DNA of 64,000 nt from positions 22,622-86,621 of the forward strand of contig CAOKJJ010000001.1 in NCBI GenBank assembly GCA_948468465.1, written 5' to 3'. Below the pieces are notes generated by a model, which saw only the letters and a program-made list of their open reading frames with translations, was not told where the DNA came from and ran no database searches. Shown one piece after another: positions 18,388 through 27,768 of the stretch. The position numbers were made by a program, and so were the translations under genes. How positions within the stretch are numbered: position 1 is the stretch's first letter; every line of letters begins with the position of its first letter. Source of the stretch: an uncultured Eubacterium sp. (GTDB taxonomy: Bacteria > Bacillota_A > Clostridia > Lachnospirales > Lachnospiraceae).

Positions 18388-20307
18388 TCACTCAATTGCC
18401 TTATTATCCTCCACATACTGTTGCCACCATAATGACAAAATAAACAATGCCCATATGGCAAAGCATGAAGAATTTTTATCCTTCAAAAATTTTTCGATCT
18501 CTGCCTCTTCAAAGTAACCTGATCTGCCCGCAAAATACTGCACATTTTCCCTGATTAGTCTGCCAAGTCTTCTCCGGTACCATGCCATAAAAGGCAGTCC
18601 GAAACCATCTTTCTTCTTATCAATGATCTGATCCGGGATCACACCTCTGACTGCAGATTTCAGTATGTGTTTATGTTCTTTTTTTCTGATTTTATATATT
18701 TGCGGTATACGCAATCCCCATTCGACAAGCTCATGATCCAAAAAAGGCACTCTGGTTTCCACACTGTTTTCCATACTGGCCCGGTCTGTCCTGGCCAGAA
18801 GAAGATCAGGAATACGAAAGACAAAATTTACACAGGCCATCCAGTTTACCGGATTTTTGCGGATCACTGCCCGGCATTTGTCGTGTATCTCCGAAAAATT
18901 GTCCCATACAGTATGTGTTCCGACATCATCCAGAAATTCTTTGCGAAAAAGCATCCTCTTTCTCGTCTCACTGATGTATACAGATCCGGATCCCCAGAAC
19001 AATGCTTCCCCCTGGGATGCCCTTCTTAATAGTTCCTCTGTATTTTCTGAAATCCTTTTTCCCGAAAAAGTCAGTGTTTTGTATACAATTTTTTTAATGG
19101 GCAGGGGCACAATATGATTTAATTTTTCGTACTGTGCCTGCTTGCGCCAATGTTCATAACCGGCAAATAACTCGTCTGCTCCCTCGCCTGACTGCATAAC
19201 TTTTATGCCATCTCCGCCTACAACACGCGTGATATAGTACTGTGTCACCAGGACTGGATCCGCTACCGGATCGTCACTTAACTTTTTTAAGACATTCACT
19301 GCATTCAGGATATCCTGCTCTTTCAAAATCGTATCATGATGTACTGCTTTGCAGTATTCTGCCATTTTCTGGGCGTCCGGGTTCTCATTCTTATAAGCAC
19401 GCGCGCCTTTATATCCTGCCGTATAGGTGTTTACGCCACCTTCTGCCTCTGAAAAAAGGGCGAGAATGGTACTGGAATCCACTCCTCCCGATAAAAATGC
19501 CCCAATAGGAACATCCGACATTTTCCTTATCCTGATGGCTTCTTTCAGTTTTTCTAACAGTTTTTCTCTGATCCAGCTTTCATTTCCCTTCAGATTTCTG
19601 GCTGTCACATATCTGCTGACGTCCCAATAACAGCCTGTCTTTAAATGTCCGTCCGCAGAAACTTCGATATAATTTCCTGCCGGAACTTTTTTAATGTTCC
19701 GAAATAACGTTTTTGGTGCAGGAACCGCAAGCAGTGACAAAAAATCATATACAGCCTCTTTATCAACTGTCCGGTCCTGCTCATGGTCTTCCAAAAGCGC
19801 TCTTACATTGGAAGCAAAGTTTATTTTTCCATCCAGCAGGCCATAATATAATGGCTTGATTCCAAGCCGGTCCCTGACAAGCCACAACTTCTTTTTCCGG
19901 TCATCCCATAAGGCAAAAGCGAACATTCCACGCAATCTTGTGACACATTTCATTCCCCAGACTTCATACGCGTGAAGGATCACTTCTGTGTCCGCATGAT
20001 CCGTTTTCCATTTGATATCACTGGAAACTTTGCATATTTCCTCTCGTAATTCCGCCTGATTATAAATCTCTCCGTTAAACACAATATAGATTGTTTTGTC
20101 ATTATTATACATTGGCTGTCCTGCCTCAGCAGACAGATCAACGATTGCAAGCCGCCTGTGTGCCAGTCCGATTTTTCCATTCCCTATCACACAGCTGCCT
20201 TTTCCGTCAGGTCCTCTTTCCGCAATGGCTTCTGACATCCTGGAAAGAATCCTTTCGTCAACTTTGCGGCCTGACTTTGTCATAATACAACCAGCTATCC
20301 CGCACAT
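18388..20307 (-). CDS. asnB: Asparagine synthetase B-type glutamine amidotransferase
   Basis: A 639-residue, two-domain amidotransferase. The N-terminal nucleophile is C2 (MCGIAGC), with RGPDGKG and LAHRRLAIVDLS typical of class II glutaminase. The synthetase domain has the pyrophosphate loop FLSGGVDSSTI near residue 270 and GEGADELFAGYEHW. Sequence and length match the AsnB group. In O-antigen and capsule loci relatives amidate hexuronic acid carboxyls. Here UDP-ManNAcA genes and a heparinase-type gene are close by, so sugar amidation is a reasonable alternative to asparagine synthesis. Start ATG 20307 has AGAGGAG upstream. Confidence 0.93.
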   Translation of the reverse strand: MCGIAGCIMTKSGRKVDERILSRMSEAIAERGPDGKGSCVIGNGKIGLAHRRLAIVDLSAEAGQPMYNNDKTIYIVFNGEIYNQAELREEICKVSSDIKWKTDHADTEVILHAYEVWGMKCVTRLRGMFAFALWDDRKKKLWLVRDRLGIKPLYYGLLDGKINFASNVRALLEDHEQDRTVDKEAVYDFLSLLAVPAPKTLFRNIKKVPAGNYIEVSADGHLKTGCYWDVSRYVTARNLKGNESWIREKLLEKLKEAIRIRKMSDVPIGAFLSGGVDSSTILALFSEAEGGVNTYTAGYKGARAYKNENPDAQKMAEYCKAVHHDTILKEQDILNAVNVLKKLSDDPVADPVLVTQYYITRVVGGDGIKVMQSGEGADELFAGYEHWRKQAQYEKLNHIVPLPIKKIVYKTLTFSGKRISENTEELLRRASQGEALFWGSGSVYISETRKRMLFRKEFLDDVGTHTVWDNFSEIHDKCRAVIRKNPVNWMACVNFVFRIPDLLLARTDRASMENSVETRVPFLDHELVEWGLRIPQIYKIRKKEHKHILKSAVRGVIPDQIIDKKKDGFGLPFMAWYRRRLGRLIRENVQYFAGRSGYFEEAEIEKFLKDKNSSCFAIWALFILSLWWQQYVEDNKAIE

Positions 20308-20344
20308 GATGAATGACTGCTCCTCTCTTTTATACCAGATATAT

Positions 20345-21556
20345 TTATATCAAAGCTGTATAACTCATGATCTCTTCATAAATCTCCTGCCCCGTAATCC
20401 TGCGTTGCGCCTTGTCAGATACGGAGATATTTTTAATTTTGGCTGCATAAATCATATTCATCAATTCGTTTTTCGTTTCCAGAAACACCTGTATCGGGAC
20501 TTGTGCAAGACTATACTGATCGATCGTAAAATCCGCTTTCTGACAGGTCATTTTTAATGTATCAATCTCCAGTATCTTTTTATTTCTGTAGGAGTAAATG
20601 CCTAAATAGCGTTCTTTGCGTATGTACATCAGGGAAAACCTGCAGGCGACCCGTCTGTAAGACATATCCAGAGTTTCCTCTGTCTCTTCTTCATCTGCAA
20701 TATCAAATGACCTGACGACCCTGTCATTCTTCGAAAAATATAATATTTTACTTGCGGATAATGGTATGAGCCATATCTTTTCATTCAGACAATGAATACT
20801 ATCAAATACAAACAGCCCGTTTGCATTTTCATCAAATTCTGAAATCTGCAATTTCTTCTCAAAATCATACAATACGATATCCACAGGAAAATCTGTTATG
20901 CTGCTAATCCGGTTCTCTCCCTTTTTCCATAGATATACTTTTTCTTTTTTCCCGACAAACCACAAAAAATCTCTATCTGCTTCCATCCGGAACAATATGT
21001 CATCAACATCCGGAAAGTGATATGATTTCTGGCAATGCGTCTCCAGATCAAACTCATATACAGATGCTCCTCCAAAAACAAGATATACTTTCCCATCATA
21101 CAAAGTTCCATGTATATAATACGCGCACGCAATTTCTACATCCATGCTATATGATTCTGTAATGATGCCATTGTTCAGATCCATTCCGTAAAGACTTTTC
21201 GTTGTACTGGAAAAAAAATAATATACTTCTTTATATTTTCCTAGTAAAAATAGCATTGCCGGAACATCTTTTTTACTTTCACAGATATAGATTTCTTTCC
21301 ACAGTCTGGAAATGAGATGATAGCACCAGATACTACTCCCGAACTCGGGAAAACAATAGACCAGATCACCCTGTTTAACACAAAATGGATATTGATATGG
21401 CCCCGTATTTTTTGTTGGAACAAAAGAAATGATGGACAACAGACGTTTCTGAATATGATATTTGTATAAAATATTATTCACACACGACACAAACCATCCT
21501 TCACATCCATCCAGATACCAGTTGCATGCCTCTGGAAGTTCTTTATTTATATCCAT
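20345..21556 (-). CDS. Propeller-like protein of unknown function
   Basis: A 403-residue protein made mostly of short beta strands with recurring aromatic turns (WFVSCVNNILYKYHI, DLVYCFPEFGSSIWCYHL, YYFFSSTTKSLYGMDL, IWLIPLSASKILYF), suggesting a seven-bladed beta propeller. There is no signal peptide or membrane segment. ATG 21556, inside the end of the preceding gene, has GAGAGG upstream. A protein of the same length and style lies at 42379-43596 in the other arm (for example LYIAPQNAEKIIEFDI), so each arm carries one. A sugar- or partner-binding role is a guess; no catalytic motif is seen. Confidence 0.75.
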   Translation of the reverse strand: MDINKELPEACNWYLDGCEGWFVSCVNNILYKYHIQKRLLSIISFVPTKNTGPYQYPFCVKQGDLVYCFPEFGSSIWCYHLISRLWKEIYICESKKDVPAMLFLLGKYKEVYYFFSSTTKSLYGMDLNNGIITESYSMDVEIACAYYIHGTLYDGKVYLVFGGASVYEFDLETHCQKSYHFPDVDDILFRMEADRDFLWFVGKKEKVYLWKKGENRISSITDFPVDIVLYDFEKKLQISEFDENANGLFVFDSIHCLNEKIWLIPLSASKILYFSKNDRVVRSFDIADEEETEETLDMSYRRVACRFSLMYIRKERYLGIYSYRNKKILEIDTLKMTCQKADFTIDQYSLAQVPIQVFLETKNELMNMIYAAKIKNISVSDKAQRRITGQEIYEEIMSYTALI

Positions 21557-23162
21557 GATTGCCGGCAATCCTCTCTTTTTCAGCAGAATTGTAAAAATCA
21601 AGCAGCTCACCTGTATGCTGTCTCATCTGCAGCTCATGGTGTATTTTTTGTACCCACTTTTTTAATTCTTTCCTTCGTCTTCTCATTTCATCAAAATCAT
21701 ACTCTTCAATGGTCCAGTCCAGCACAACTCCCTTTTTCTTCAATAATTGTACCAATTGTACTGGATTCGCTGCTATAACCGGAAGTCCCGCATCTAAATA
21801 ATCAAAATATTTATTCGTATGTGCATACCTGATCACTTCTTCCCCATATCGGGCATCTAATGCCTGGTTATAAATCATACCCTGTTCCAGATGGATCCTT
21901 TTCATCGGATATACTCCATAATCATGCTTTGAAAGTTCATATTTCAATTGTTCGAACGGAATCGGACGATGCAAATGAAAATAATCATTTTCCTGATCCA
22001 TTTCTATATACGCACTAAGCCGTTTCTCATTCCATAAATGCGGATATAAGTGGAAATGACACTGATGCGCTGCACACATTGCCGCCAAATCCGAAAAGTT
22101 CTGCATCCATTCCATAGATTCTGCGGCAGAAAGTACATTCCCGCAATAACAGACTGACAATTCCGAACTCTCCGGTTCTGTGGTACAAACCTGTTCATTA
22201 CTGCAATAATCTGAAAACTGAATAAACTTTCCTTCTATACGATATCCATTTTGAATCAGGCAGTTCATCTCAAAACCCCTATTACAGATTGCATCCGCAT
22301 GTTCCAGGCAAAACCGTTCATTGTCAAGTAATTCCCCGGAAATTCCTGTATAGCATAAATTATAAATATCATATTCGTCATATACGACCAACGGGAACAG
22401 CTTCTTTATTGTTATCACGATCCTGTCGATCTTCGAATTGCCCAGAGTTGTAAACAAGTGAACGATTTGTGCCCTCTCTGCAATGATCCGGTATACAAAT
22501 TCTACGACGGATGTACACCGAATGCAGGCAAGGTGCATTTTCTGTAAAGCAGGAATGCAAAATTCCTGCATCGCAGCCAAAGGACTGGCAATCAATCTGA
22601 TCTCATATCCTTGTTCCTGTAATGCCTCAGCGATCTTCAATGATCGTGGAGTAAGCGCCCCTATCGCAAATACAATTTTATGTTCACAACGCTTTCCATT
22701 TATATCATCTTTCAGCATTGTCAGCGCCTTCTGTTTATCCGTGCAATGATCATGATTTTCACACCATTCTGCAATCTCATTCAGCCATTCCTGTTCAGAC
22801 ATTTTTTCGTACCGGTCATATACATGCACCCTTTCAAAATCCAGGATGCACAGATAGTGCCTGATCTGAAATTTCTGCACGGTCTCCAATATTTCTTTCT
22901 CATAGCGCCCGCTAACCCCTATCAGTACCAGAACATCATTTTTATTAATATATTCTGCTTTATCTTCAAATTCATAAACCGGGATTTTGTTTAGAAACAG
23001 GTTCTGCATATCCGCCTTTTTTGTAATGATACAAAATTCTGTTTGCTTTCCACACTCCAATATCGCCTGATGCGTTTTTTCAGCTACCGCTCCACATCCA
23101 TAAATCGCAATTTTATCGTACCTATAAAGTTTTTCCTTCAGAACTGAAATTAAAATATCCAT
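21543..23162 (-). CDS. Rossmann module + GT-B type glycosyltransferase
   Basis: A 539-residue protein. Residues about 10-100 carry the island's Rossmann-like module (IAIYGCGAVAEKTHQAI...IPVYEFEDKAEYINKNDVLVLIGV). From about residue 160 it is GT-B like: VFAIGALTPRSLKIAEALQEQGYEIRL, IVHLFTTLGN, LVVYDEYDI and ELSVCYCGNVLSAA, with a donor-site-like region (NKYFDYLDAGLPVIAANPVQLVQLL). ATG 23162 has GAGGA immediately upstream; a TTG at 23183 is the alternative. The donor is unknown. Similarity to GT4 is by fold pattern, so family assignment is tentative. Confidence 0.75.
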   Translation of the reverse strand: MDILISVLKEKLYRYDKIAIYGCGAVAEKTHQAILECGKQTEFCIITKKADMQNLFLNKIPVYEFEDKAEYINKNDVLVLIGVSGRYEKEILETVQKFQIRHYLCILDFERVHVYDRYEKMSEQEWLNEIAEWCENHDHCTDKQKALTMLKDDINGKRCEHKIVFAIGALTPRSLKIAEALQEQGYEIRLIASPLAAMQEFCIPALQKMHLACIRCTSVVEFVYRIIAERAQIVHLFTTLGNSKIDRIVITIKKLFPLVVYDEYDIYNLCYTGISGELLDNERFCLEHADAICNRGFEMNCLIQNGYRIEGKFIQFSDYCSNEQVCTTEPESSELSVCYCGNVLSAAESMEWMQNFSDLAAMCAAHQCHFHLYPHLWNEKRLSAYIEMDQENDYFHLHRPIPFEQLKYELSKHDYGVYPMKRIHLEQGMIYNQALDARYGEEVIRYAHTNKYFDYLDAGLPVIAANPVQLVQLLKKKGVVLDWTIEEYDFDEMRRRRKELKKWVQKIHHELQMRQHTGELLDFYNSAEKERIAGNHGYK

Positions 23163-23240
23163 ATATTCCTCATTATTTTCCAAAGAAGCTCTCTTCTATC
23201 AGTTTTCTTTCATTTATAAATCACTGTACCCACCACATTT

Positions 23241-24311
23241 TTATATAAAATTAGGATGGATTTCCTGATCCGGATATAAGTAGTCCCATATTACTTCATT
23301 TACCGGATCGCAGCGGCATCCGCCCGGACATTCGTCCACACATATCTGCTGAATCCGTTTTTTTCTTTTGTCCCCATGCCATATTTCCATAAAGGAGTTT
23401 TCATATATGCTGCCAATAATATCCTTCTCCTGCTCATGGTTGGAACATATATACATATTGCCATCAGACCACAAATTAGGATCCAATGCATGTCCGTAAC
23501 ATATTTTATAGGTTCTGGACTTCTCTGCTAAGGTTTTTTCATATTGGTTATACTTTGTATAAACCTGATACTCATCCGTCTCCAGCTTTTTAGCCAGTTT
23601 CATCTGATACAGGACGCTTTCTTTATCGGTTGCCGGAAACACCCTGATGCCCACTGAACTTCCATCCCCGTCAATCAGTGGCTTTATTTCGAAATAGTCG
23701 ACACCGACCTCTTTCCATAACTTTGCTGCCGCCTCTATCGATGTATAATTCTGATCATAAAATACAAATTGCGTCCCTATTGTAGGAAATTTCTGACCCA
23801 GTTCTTTTTTCCCTTTTACAAGCGCCCGAATATTTTCAACCACGTTATCAAAATCATTTCTGACCTGATGAACGATCTCATGCTCCTTACGATTACTTGC
23901 AGTAACCGAACATCTTACAAAAGTACATGTCGCCAGCATAGCCTTACGTATTTTCTCTGACATTCGTGAAGCGTTTGTAAAAATACCAATTTCCAGCCCC
24001 ATTTCATGAACAGAATAAAGGATTTCCTCTATCTGTGGGTGCAGCAATGGTTCTCCGCTTCCACAAAATGTTACTGCCTTTAAACCAGCCTCTTTCGCCT
24101 CTCCAAGAAATTTTAAAAGAGCTTTTGCATCAATTGTATCAATACGTGCAGTATCTGCAGTTACAAATTCTGAATTGCAAAAAATACATTTATGACAACA
24201 ATAATCTGTCAATCCTACAACCATATGTACAGGATATGCATCCCCTGTTTCCTTTATATTTACCAGACGATCCGCATGATATATTACCTTTTCCGCACCT
24301 AATCTGTTCAT
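23241..24311 (-). CDS. Radical SAM enzyme with SPASM-like domain
   Basis: A 356-residue radical SAM protein. The cluster motif CxxxCxxC is in DYCCHKCIFCNSEF near residue 37, followed by FCGSGEPLLHPQI, which binds SAM. The C-terminal part has auxiliary cluster cysteines in KICYGHALDPN, MYICSNHEQ and VDECPGGCRCDP and ends IHPNFI. It is a paralogue of 26695-27756, which ends HVNFI. Such enzymes in glycan loci probably do dehydration, epimerisation or related radical chemistry on sugars, but the reaction cannot be inferred. The DegT aminotransferase gene lies just upstream in the operon. Confidence 0.88.
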   Translation of the reverse strand: MNRLGAEKVIYHADRLVNIKETGDAYPVHMVVGLTDYCCHKCIFCNSEFVTADTARIDTIDAKALLKFLGEAKEAGLKAVTFCGSGEPLLHPQIEEILYSVHEMGLEIGIFTNASRMSEKIRKAMLATCTFVRCSVTASNRKEHEIVHQVRNDFDNVVENIRALVKGKKELGQKFPTIGTQFVFYDQNYTSIEAAAKLWKEVGVDYFEIKPLIDGDGSSVGIRVFPATDKESVLYQMKLAKKLETDEYQVYTKYNQYEKTLAEKSRTYKICYGHALDPNLWSDGNMYICSNHEQEKDIIGSIYENSFMEIWHGDKRKKRIQQICVDECPGGCRCDPVNEVIWDYLYPDQEIHPNFI

Positions 24312-24375
24312 AAGAACGAATCTCCCCTTCTATTTATTATTTCAGTTATACAACTAACTTCTTTTAAGTTCAGAT

Positions 24376-25491
24376 TTATAACGAATTTCTTTCTCTTATA
24401 ATTTCAGATATATAACAAACTTCTTCTTCTGTTAAACTCCCATATATCGGCAGATCCAGAACCGTCTTTTTCATTTCATCTGCATGTTCTGTTTTTCTGA
24501 CATACCCCCGGTCTTTGTAACAGCTATAATCACAAGTCAGTCTGTCATAAAGCTTACGGGTTTCAATCCCGTTTTTACGGAGTTTCTGCCATAATTCATC
24601 TCTTGTCAAACCATATTCTTTGGTCACTCTGATCGGAAAATATGCATAGTTATAATCAACATCGGGACAATATGGATATGTATGGATTCCTTCTATATCC
24701 TTTAAGCATTTCCCATACATTTCAGCCAGATGCCTGCGTTTTGCAACCTCCTTATCATGTAAAGGCAGATTAACAATCCCCATGGCTGCCTGAAATTCAT
24801 TCATTTTGGCATTGATGCCACAGAGCAGAACATCATTATTATTTTCTCCATAATACACCCCAAAGTTTCTATATAATTCGATCTTCTCACGCAGTTTTGG
24901 ATCCTGATAGACCAGTCCGCCGCCTTCAATAGAATTAAACACTTTGATTGCATGAAAACTGTATATTGTCATGTCTCCATACATGCAAAGCGGTTTTCCA
25001 TTTACTTTTGTTCCAAATGCCTGCGCCCCATCGTAAATGATTTTCAGATTGTATTTCTTTGCAATCTCCTCAAATTTATGTATATTACAGGGAATACCAA
25101 AAATATGCGGCGTAATGATTGCACTTGTATCCGGAGTGATTAATTCCTCAATATTATCGGGATTCAGATTGTATGAATCATCAATATCTCCAAATATGGG
25201 TGTAAGTCCATTTTGAACAATGGCATTTGTTGTTGAAACAAACGTAAAAGGTGATGTAATCACAGACCCTTTCAAATCCATCAGTTTAATGGCAAGTAAC
25301 AATGCAGAATGACCATTGACAAGCAGATCGATATTGTTGCATTGCAGGTAATCTGCCAGCATTTTCCTGAATTTTTTCAGCTTCATGCCATTGTTTGTCA
25401 TGAAACCAGTTTCCCAAATTGATTTTATTTCCTGTATATAGCTTTCATACGATGGCATAGCCGGCATAGTTGCCCTAATCTTTCTCAACAT
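24376..25491 (-). CDS. DegT/DnrJ/EryC1/StrS aminotransferase
   Basis: A 371-residue PLP-dependent sugar aminotransferase. Visible signatures are VNGHSALLLAIKLMDL, TSPFTFVSTTNAIVQNGLTPIFGDID, IITPHIFGIPCNI, IYDGAQAFG and the PLP lysine in SFHAIKVFNSIEGGGLV near residue 185. These enzymes convert a keto-sugar nucleotide to an amino sugar, usually with glutamate. The keto-sugar source is not obvious; the flanking radical SAM enzymes or the SDR protein at 34553-35581 are candidates. The product could be the amine acylated by the lipoyl-NeuD protein, as NeuD/PglD relatives acylate such amino sugars; that link is inference. Confidence 0.93.
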   Translation of the reverse strand: MLRKIRATMPAMPSYESYIQEIKSIWETGFMTNNGMKLKKFRKMLADYLQCNNIDLLVNGHSALLLAIKLMDLKGSVITSPFTFVSTTNAIVQNGLTPIFGDIDDSYNLNPDNIEELITPDTSAIITPHIFGIPCNIHKFEEIAKKYNLKIIYDGAQAFGTKVNGKPLCMYGDMTIYSFHAIKVFNSIEGGGLVYQDPKLREKIELYRNFGVYYGENNNDVLLCGINAKMNEFQAAMGIVNLPLHDKEVAKRRHLAEMYGKCLKDIEGIHTYPYCPDVDYNYAYFPIRVTKEYGLTRDELWQKLRKNGIETRKLYDRLTCDYSCYKDRGYVRKTEHADEMKKTVLDLPIYGSLTEEEVCYISEIIRERNSL

Positions 25492-25525
25492 GCAGACGCC
25501 CTTTCCTCAAATCATATTAAAACTC

Positions 25526-26632
25526 TTATCCTAACTGTACTTCTGACTCATCAGGAACTCCATATAAAATAGCTTCCGAGTACGTACTCGAGTGACTTCT
25601 TACAATAAAATGATAAGCAGGTAATTGTTGTATCAGCATCTGCGGGATTTCTATAATATCATCCAGACTGTGATAAATCGAAATGGCAAGGAACGGCCTG
25701 TCCCTTTTTAATACTTTCATTCCACCTGCAAGAGCCCTTTTTTCTGCTCCTTCAATATCCATTTTGACGAAACCAACCTTTATATCCTGAAAGTACTGAT
25801 CCATGGTCATTGTCTGGACAATTGCATTTTTGCTGCTGGGATCAATACATACATTATATCCTGATCTGCGGGTTCCGGTTTTTATACAATGATCCCATAA
25901 TGCAAAATTCTCACAGCGGCAGATACTATTTTTTAATCCGTCATTTTCCTTCAAATATTTTTGAAGCTTATTATAATTATCTCTGTCTGCTTCAAAGCAG
26001 TATATTTTTTCCGGATGAATGTTTTTTCCTAATATTTCCCTTACAGTATCCCCAGTGTAGGCGCCGCCATCCATAATATTAACGCCTTCCAGTTTCCTAT
26101 AAAAGCAATTTAAAAGATACTGGTCTTCCCGACAATAGAGGTCCGCAATTTCTTTTCCAGGTTTTCCCTTTCTTACAGATTCTCTGATTACCGTGTAATA
26201 TTGTTTTGTCTTATCGTCTTCTGATAAATCAATCAGTGTATCTAATTGCTCCAGATACATACGATTGCCGCAATATCCGGAAAAATTAAGATGTCCTGAT
26301 GTAACATCCAGCATCTGATCCAAAACAGTGTATACATTTTTAAATCCATCTGCTGCTATTTTGTCTGCTATTTTCTCTGTATACATACTGGATATGATAA
26401 TATTATCTATATTTCTATCCAATGCATGGAATTGTTTCCTGGACAGAATCATCTTCCCACAATATTTTTCACCCCATCTTGTAACATCGTCATCATAAAA
26501 AGCCTCGACCGGCACGCCAATATCATCAAGTAACTGATTCACAATCTTCCCGTTATGACCAGCTCCATATATTATATTTTTCCTCTGCAGGTCAGCCCCT
26601 GCGTCCATAAAATTGATTTCCCTCAGCTTCAT
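25526..26632 (-). CDS. Rossmann module + FkbM-family methyltransferase
   Basis: A 368-residue protein with the Rossmann-like module at residues about 18-100 (NIIYGAGHNGKIVNQLLDD...EAFYDDDVTRWGEKYCGKMI). The FkbM methyltransferase domain follows from about residue 180: NIMDGGAYTGDTV (motif I), YCFEADRDNYNKLQKYL and FVKMDIEGAEKRALAGG. Same layout as 8178-9305 and 36373-37332, but the sequences have diverged, suggesting different hydroxyl targets. GAGG lies eight bases before ATG 26632. Confidence 0.9.
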   Translation of the reverse strand: MKLREINFMDAGADLQRKNIIYGAGHNGKIVNQLLDDIGVPVEAFYDDDVTRWGEKYCGKMILSRKQFHALDRNIDNIIISSMYTEKIADKIAADGFKNVYTVLDQMLDVTSGHLNFSGYCGNRMYLEQLDTLIDLSEDDKTKQYYTVIRESVRKGKPGKEIADLYCREDQYLLNCFYRKLEGVNIMDGGAYTGDTVREILGKNIHPEKIYCFEADRDNYNKLQKYLKENDGLKNSICRCENFALWDHCIKTGTRRSGYNVCIDPSSKNAIVQTMTMDQYFQDIKVGFVKMDIEGAEKRALAGGMKVLKRDRPFLAISIYHSLDDIIEIPQMLIQQLPAYHFIVRSHSSTYSEAILYGVPDESEVQLG

Positions 26633-26694
26633 CTTATTGCCTCAATAAACAGTTCTGCCCTCACAGATATAAAACCCCTTTAGGTTTTCTATAT

Positions 26695-27756
26695 TTAAAT
26701 AAAATTTACATGTTCGCCCGGATATTTCAAATCCTCTAAATACTTATTCATTTCATTCATCCGGCATGTTTTCCCACAGTTTTTATCCAAATCCATATGG
26801 TCCAGATAATCTGTCACTTCTTTTCTCCGTATTCCTTCCCATATATCACAAAAACTCTGTTCGTATATATTCCCATACTTTAATTCGTCTCTTCCAAGTA
26901 TTCTGATACACGAATAGACATCTCCTTTTGCATTCAGATATGCCATAAATGGCAACGCCCAGCATTTTGTATATCCTCTTTCACAACTTATATTTTTCAT
27001 AGCATTTGAACGGAAATAGATCTTAAATTTTTCTGTCTCAAGCTTCTTTATTTCCTGACCCAGCTCCTGCATTTCCTCATATTTAACCTGAATTAATTTT
27101 GTATTCTGCGGATGCTGCATAAAAGGCTTGATTGTAAAATAGTCAATACCTGTTTTTTTTAATTCTTTACCCATATACACTATTTCATCTTTATTTTCAG
27201 GCAACAGTAAAAGCTGTACTCCTATGGTTGTCTTCAACTTTTGTTTCTTTTTAACCTTAACCGCTTCCTCCATATTAACCAGCACCTTTTGAAGATCACC
27301 CGGTTTTCCCTGCTGGATTTTGTCATACGTTGCGTTTGTAATACCCGCAACGCTAAACCGGATCCACGTCAAAGACCTCAGGCAGTCTCTGGATATTTCA
27401 GGTGTCAGCAATACTCCGTTTGTTGACAAAGCTGTATCAATCCCGTATCCCTTTGTCTCATTTATAATATTCACAGCTTCTCTGTGCAAAAGCGGTTCAC
27501 CCTCGCCGGCATAGACAACGCTTTTTAATCCTTTCCATGCCAGCTGTCTTAAATTACCAAGCAAAACTTTTTTATCCAGAAATTCTGCTGTATGGTTCAT
27601 ATATTCAAATGAGCAAAAGACACATCTATGGTTACAGCCGCCGGATAAAGAAATCTCCATTTCTATCGGATAAATATTCTCACCTTTCAGCCACCTGCTA
27701 ACAACCTCTGGATGATACATCAGCTTATGGGAATCCAAACGAATATTATCTTTCAT
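26695..27756 (-). CDS. Radical SAM enzyme with SPASM-like domain
   Basis: A 353-residue paralogue of 23241-24311. The SAM cluster is in GGCNHRCVFCSFEY, then VVYAGEGEPLLHREA. C-terminal cysteines that could bind an auxiliary cluster are in ERGYTKCWALPF, DVYSCIRILG and NCGKTC. It ends PGEHVNFI, like the HPNFI of its paralogue; this shared tail may be a family signature. The two genes are separated by an FkbM methyltransferase and the aminotransferase. The substrate is unknown; a sugar or sugar nucleotide is likely from context. Confidence 0.87.
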   Translation of the reverse strand: MKDNIRLDSHKLMYHPEVVSRWLKGENIYPIEMEISLSGGCNHRCVFCSFEYMNHTAEFLDKKVLLGNLRQLAWKGLKSVVYAGEGEPLLHREAVNIINETKGYGIDTALSTNGVLLTPEISRDCLRSLTWIRFSVAGITNATYDKIQQGKPGDLQKVLVNMEEAVKVKKKQKLKTTIGVQLLLLPENKDEIVYMGKELKKTGIDYFTIKPFMQHPQNTKLIQVKYEEMQELGQEIKKLETEKFKIYFRSNAMKNISCERGYTKCWALPFMAYLNAKGDVYSCIRILGRDELKYGNIYEQSFCDIWEGIRRKEVTDYLDHMDLDKNCGKTCRMNEMNKYLEDLKYPGEHVNFI

Positions 27757-27768
27757 TCCATGCTCCTC

